Positions 61,254 to 64,000 of a DNA stretch of 64,000 nucleotides are shown here, in pieces. Numbering within the stretch: position 1 is the stretch's first letter; every line of letters starts with the position of its first letter. This DNA is from AP-15 sp963812675 (lineage in GTDB: Bacteria > Pseudomonadota > Alphaproteobacteria > ATCC43930 > CGMCC-115725): contig CAWEWR010000024.1 in the NCBI GenBank assembly GCA_963812675.1, positions 372,001 to 436,000 on the forward strand, written 5' to 3'. The translations under genes and the position numbers were made by a program. The notes beneath the pieces were generated by a model, which had not been told where the DNA came from, searched no databases, and saw only the letters and a program-made list of their open reading frames with translations.

Positions 61254-62297
61254 TCAGGCGGGCGCGACTTTGCGGATACGGTGGTTGTTGGTGTCGCCGA
61301 TATAGATCGAGCCGTCGGCGGCGACGGCCGCGCCGTGCGGCCGGTCGACCGCGGCGGCGCGGGCCGGACCGCCGTCGCCGTCACCGCCTTGCCGGCCGCT
61401 GCCGGCGATCGTGGCGACTGTTCGGGTGCGCAGGTCGACCCGGCGGATCGCGTGGTTTTCGGTATCGACGATCAAGAGGTTGCCGTCGTGGTCGATCGCC
61501 AGTTCCTTCGGCGCATTGAAGGAAGCGGCGCGAGCCGGCCCGCCGTCGCCGCCATAGGCCCTGTCGCCGGTGCCGGCTATGGTGGTGATGATGCCGCTGC
61601 GCGGGTCGACGGCCCGCAAGGTGCTGCCCTGCCGTTCTAGGATGTAGACAGTCCCGTCGGCCGCGACCTTGACGGCGCGGGCGCCGTAAACGCTGGCGGC
61701 TGTCGCCGGACCGCCATCGCCGCTGTGTTCGGGCTCGCCGGTGCCGGCAAAGGTCCAGGCTATCCCCGAGGTGAGATCGACGACCCGCACGCGGTGGTCC
61801 GCGACGTCGGCGATAAACAGTCGGTCCTGCGCGGGGTCCAGCGCCAGGCCGTTCGGCTCGACCATGCCCGCGCGCGAAGCCGGTCCGTCATCGCCGGCAA
61901 ACCCGGAAGAGCCGTTGCCGGCGAAGGTCGTGACGATGCCCGAGTTGCCGTCGATCCGCCGAACACAATGATTATGCCGGTCGGCGACATAGATGTTTCC
62001 GGCCTTGTCGACCGCGATGCCGTAGGGCTCGTTGAGGCGGGCACCGGTGGCCGGACCGCCATCCCCGGAATAACCGGCCTCGCCGCAGCCTGCGCGGGTC
62101 GTGATCACACCCGTGCGCGCGTCGACGCGCCGGATGCAATGGTTGAAGGTATCGGAAAAGTGGAGGTTGCCGTGCCCGTCGAACCCGACGTCGAACGGGC
62201 CGTTCAGCAGGGCTCGCGCCGCCGGCCCGCCATCACCGGCATAGCCTTTTTCACCGGTTCCCACCGCTGTCGTGATAATCCAGGACTGCTCTGGCAT
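61254..62297 (-). CDS. NHL-repeat beta-propeller protein
   Basis: A 347-aa protein of six regular repeats of about 56-58 residues, each with a G-x-GDGGPA motif and an NHxxRxVD-type strand (for example DTFNHCIRRVD and DRHNHCVRRID). This is a six-bladed NHL propeller. No signal peptide is seen, unusual for a family often found outside the cell. It may be a lactonase-like scaffold or a binding platform; no catalytic set can be assigned. ATG 62297 follows CGGGAG. Confidence 0.87.
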   Translation of the reverse strand: MPEQSWIITTAVGTGEKGYAGDGGPAARALLNGPFDVGFDGHGNLHFSDTFNHCIRRVDARTGVITTRAGCGEAGYSGDGGPATGARLNEPYGIAVDKAGNIYVADRHNHCVRRIDGNSGIVTTFAGNGSSGFAGDDGPASRAGMVEPNGLALDPAQDRLFIADVADHRVRVVDLTSGIAWTFAGTGEPEHSGDGGPATAASVYGARAVKVAADGTVYILERQGSTLRAVDPRSGIITTIAGTGDRAYGGDGGPARAASFNAPKELAIDHDGNLLIVDTENHAIRRVDLRTRTVATIAGSGRQGGDGDGGPARAAAVDRPHGAAVAADGSIYIGDTNNHRIRKVAPA

Positions 62298-62421
62298 CGG
62301 CTCGAGACTCCCGCTCTGCGTCGGTCGATCTTAGCACTGGCGAGGGGGTGCTCAAGCCACGGGAAAACGGCTGTCCTGCGATGCTCTTTCCGGGTCCCCG
62401 ACCGGCGAGGTAGAGTTGCGC

Positions 62422-63048
62422 ATGTTCGCTCCCCGCATCTCGCTTCGCCGAAGCCTGGTCGCGATCGCTTCCGTGGTCACGGCGTTGATCGTGCTCGGGG
62501 CAGCTCCACCCGAGCATTCCGATACGACTTCACTCACCGGGCAATTGCTGATCGCGGCACCGACGATCGGCGATCCGCGTTTTGCTCACACCGTCATTCT
62601 GATGGTACGGCACGACAAGGAGGGCGCCTTGGGGATCGTGATAAACCGCCCGGTTGGCGAGCGCTCGATTGCGGCCCTGCTGGAGTTGACCGGTCATGAT
62701 GATGCTGACGTAACGGGTATTCTGCGCGTCTTCGCCGGCGGCCCGGTGCAGCCGGAACTCGGCTTTGTCCTCCATAGTGCCGAATATCGGCGCGCCGAGA
62801 CCGTCGATGTCGACGGTCGCGTGGCGATGACGGCGAGCCGTCAGGTCCTCCTCGACATCGGCCATGGTCAGGGTCCCGAGAAGAGCCTCTTCGCGCTCGG
62901 CTATGCCGGCTGGGGACCCGGCCAGCTCGAGGGCGAGCTGGCAAATCACAACTGGTTTACCACTCCCGAGGAGCTGAAGCTCGTCTTCGACGACGACCGC
63001 GAGAATTTGTGGGAGGATGCAATGGCGCGCCGCACCCGGGAACTGTAG
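62422..63048 (+). CDS. YqgE/AlgH family protein with N-terminal membrane segment
   Basis: A 208-aa protein of the YqgE/AlgH (UPF0301) family: TGQLLIAAPTIGDPRFAHTVI, GALGIVINRP, FAGGPVQPELGFVLHS and YAGWGPGQLEGEL. Usual members are about 185 aa and cytosolic. This one adds a basic, hydrophobic N-terminus (RISLRRSLVAIASVVTALIVLGA) that looks like a signal peptide or anchor. ATG 62422 is used; an upstream TTG is less likely. Confidence 0.88.
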   Translation: MFAPRISLRRSLVAIASVVTALIVLGAAPPEHSDTTSLTGQLLIAAPTIGDPRFAHTVILMVRHDKEGALGIVINRPVGERSIAALLELTGHDDADVTGILRVFAGGPVQPELGFVLHSAEYRRAETVDVDGRVAMTASRQVLLDIGHGQGPEKSLFALGYAGWGPGQLEGELANHNWFTTPEELKLVFDDDRENLWEDAMARRTREL

Positions 63049-63068
63049 CCACAAAGGAGAGTTGGTCG

Positions 63069-64000
63069 ATGTCGCAGCACCACGTATTGCGGGCGAGCCC
63101 GCAGACCTGTCACTGGGGGTTTTTCGATGCCGGGCTGAAGCCGGTGCTGACCGTCGCGTCGGGTGACACGGTGACGATGGATTGCGTCTCGGGCGGGCCC
63201 GATGTGCTGCCGCAGGATGGCAAATTCGAAATCCTACCCGATCACCTGGCGATTCAGCGCGCGCTAGAGCCGCGCCTCGGCGCCCATATTTTGACCGGGC
63301 CGATTTCGGTCGAAGGCGCCGAGCCCGGCGACGTGCTCGAAATCCAGATCTTGGCGATCGATCCCCGGCAGAATTGGGGCTACACGCGCATTCGGCCGCT
63401 TTCCGGCACCTTGCCCGAAGATTTCCCGATCCGGCGGATCTGGCACACCGCGATCGACCGCCAGCGCGGCATGGCGACTGTGCCCTGGGGGGCGGAGATC
63501 GAGCTCGCGCCGTTTTTTGGGGTCATGGGGGTGGCGCCGCCGCCGGTTTATGGTGCGGTGACCTCGATCGTGCCGCGCGAGTTCGGCGGCAACATGGATT
63601 TGAAGGAACTGGTCGCCGGCACGACCCTGTACCTGCCGGTGTGGGCGCCGGGGGCGTTGTTTTCCGCCGGCGACGGCCACGGCGTCCAGGGCGACGGCGA
63701 GGTCTGTGTGACGGCACTCGAAACCGCCCTCTGCGGCACCTTTCGTCTGGTGCTGCGCAAAGATCTGAATTTCGAGCTTCCGCGAGCCGAGACGCCGTCG
63801 CACCACATCACTATGGGCTTCAACGAAGATCTCGATGACGCCGCGAAGACGGCGTTGCGCGAGATGATCACGCTGATCGGCGAGCGCCTCGGCCTCTCGC
63901 CAGAAGACGCCTACATGTTCTGCAGCCTCGCCGTCGACATGCGGGTGACCCAATTGGTGGACGGCAACAAGGGCATCCATGCGATGCTGCCGAAACGTTA
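63069..64000 (+). CDS. acetamidase/formamidase family protein (stop at window edge)
   Basis: 310 codons from ATG 63069 run to the last bases of the window, where TA remains. With one more base this could be TAA or TAG, so the gene is probably complete or nearly so. The family hydrolyses short amides to ammonia and an acid. Marks are HWGFFDAGLKPVLTVASGD, ILTGPISVEGAEPGD, LFSAGDGHGVQGDGEVCVTALET and EDAYMFCSLAVDMRVTQLVDG. It lies 20 bases after the YqgE-like gene; the GGAGAG before it serves as ribosome site. Confidence 0.9.
   Translation, partial: MSQHHVLRASPQTCHWGFFDAGLKPVLTVASGDTVTMDCVSGGPDVLPQDGKFEILPDHLAIQRALEPRLGAHILTGPISVEGAEPGDVLEIQILAIDPRQNWGYTRIRPLSGTLPEDFPIRRIWHTAIDRQRGMATVPWGAEIELAPFFGVMGVAPPPVYGAVTSIVPREFGGNMDLKELVAGTTLYLPVWAPGALFSAGDGHGVQGDGEVCVTALETALCGTFRLVLRKDLNFELPRAETPSHHITMGFNEDLDDAAKTALREMITLIGERLGLSPEDAYMFCSLAVDMRVTQLVDGNKGIHAMLPKR

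Overview
The window is high-GC, densely coded DNA that looks like the chromosome of a soil or plant-associated alphaproteobacterium. The evidence is the kdsB-pheA block beside a membrane-anchored cytochrome c, the many CoA-linked and luciferase-like flavin enzymes, the YejAB and Dpp-type peptide importers, and several families of intergenic palindromic repeats. I cannot name the species. I see no rRNA, tRNA or CRISPR array.

Layout. 0-4 kb: oxalyl-CoA decarboxylase, a SnoaL-like protein, a secreted PLD-like nuclease, and a GrdB-like selenoprotein gene whose reading frame crosses an in-frame TGA followed by a SECIS-like hairpin. 4-10.4 kb: a DUF6134-like exported protein, then a plus-strand run of a PLP enzyme, a two-subunit CoA-transferase, a luciferase-like (LLM) flavin oxidoreductase and nicotinamidase. 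10.3-18.7 kb: two convergent GT39-like membrane glycosyltransferases with a MITE-like element between them, an SDR, an orphan CoxL-like molybdenum hydroxylase subunit, and a cAMP phosphodiesterase-like gene behind a perfect CRP-type site. 18.7-27.6 kb: a repeat-rich gap, a CoA-ester lyase/CaiB pair, two more LLM enzymes, a divergent ABM-monooxygenase/ArsR pair, and aconitase.

28-34.4 kb is an accessory island. It holds an unrecognised 398-aa gene, three decayed fragments of a GMC oxidoreductase, two ParDE-like toxin-antitoxin pairs, and an AT-richer two-gene cassette. The cassette encodes a multi-pass membrane protein and a protein with a predicted beta-sandwich end, and sits behind a CRP class II-type promoter. 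An intact GMC oxidoreductase gene closes the island.

36-45 kb: a CBS-domain protein, an alpha/beta hydrolase with a Cys nucleophile, YejB and YejA, HisN-like phosphatase, cytochrome c, KdsB, PheA and an Ldh-family dehydrogenase. 45-53.6 kb: one minus-strand operon of an ABC ATPase, four tandem paralogous family-5 solute-binding proteins and a second ABC ATPase, with no permease gene. 53.8-64 kb: a sensor kinase and single-domain response regulator, a DUF1993 protein, a 53-aa ORF, an FAD monooxygenase, an MFS transporter, an NHL propeller, a YqgE/AlgH protein with an N-terminal membrane segment, and an acetamidase/formamidase that ends at the window edge.

The strongest signals for a second look are the UGA-recoded gene and its SECIS, the CRP-site cassette in the island, palindromic repeats inside the signal-peptide coding regions of two solute-binding proteins, and the MITE-like pair, one copy of which supplies a stop codon.
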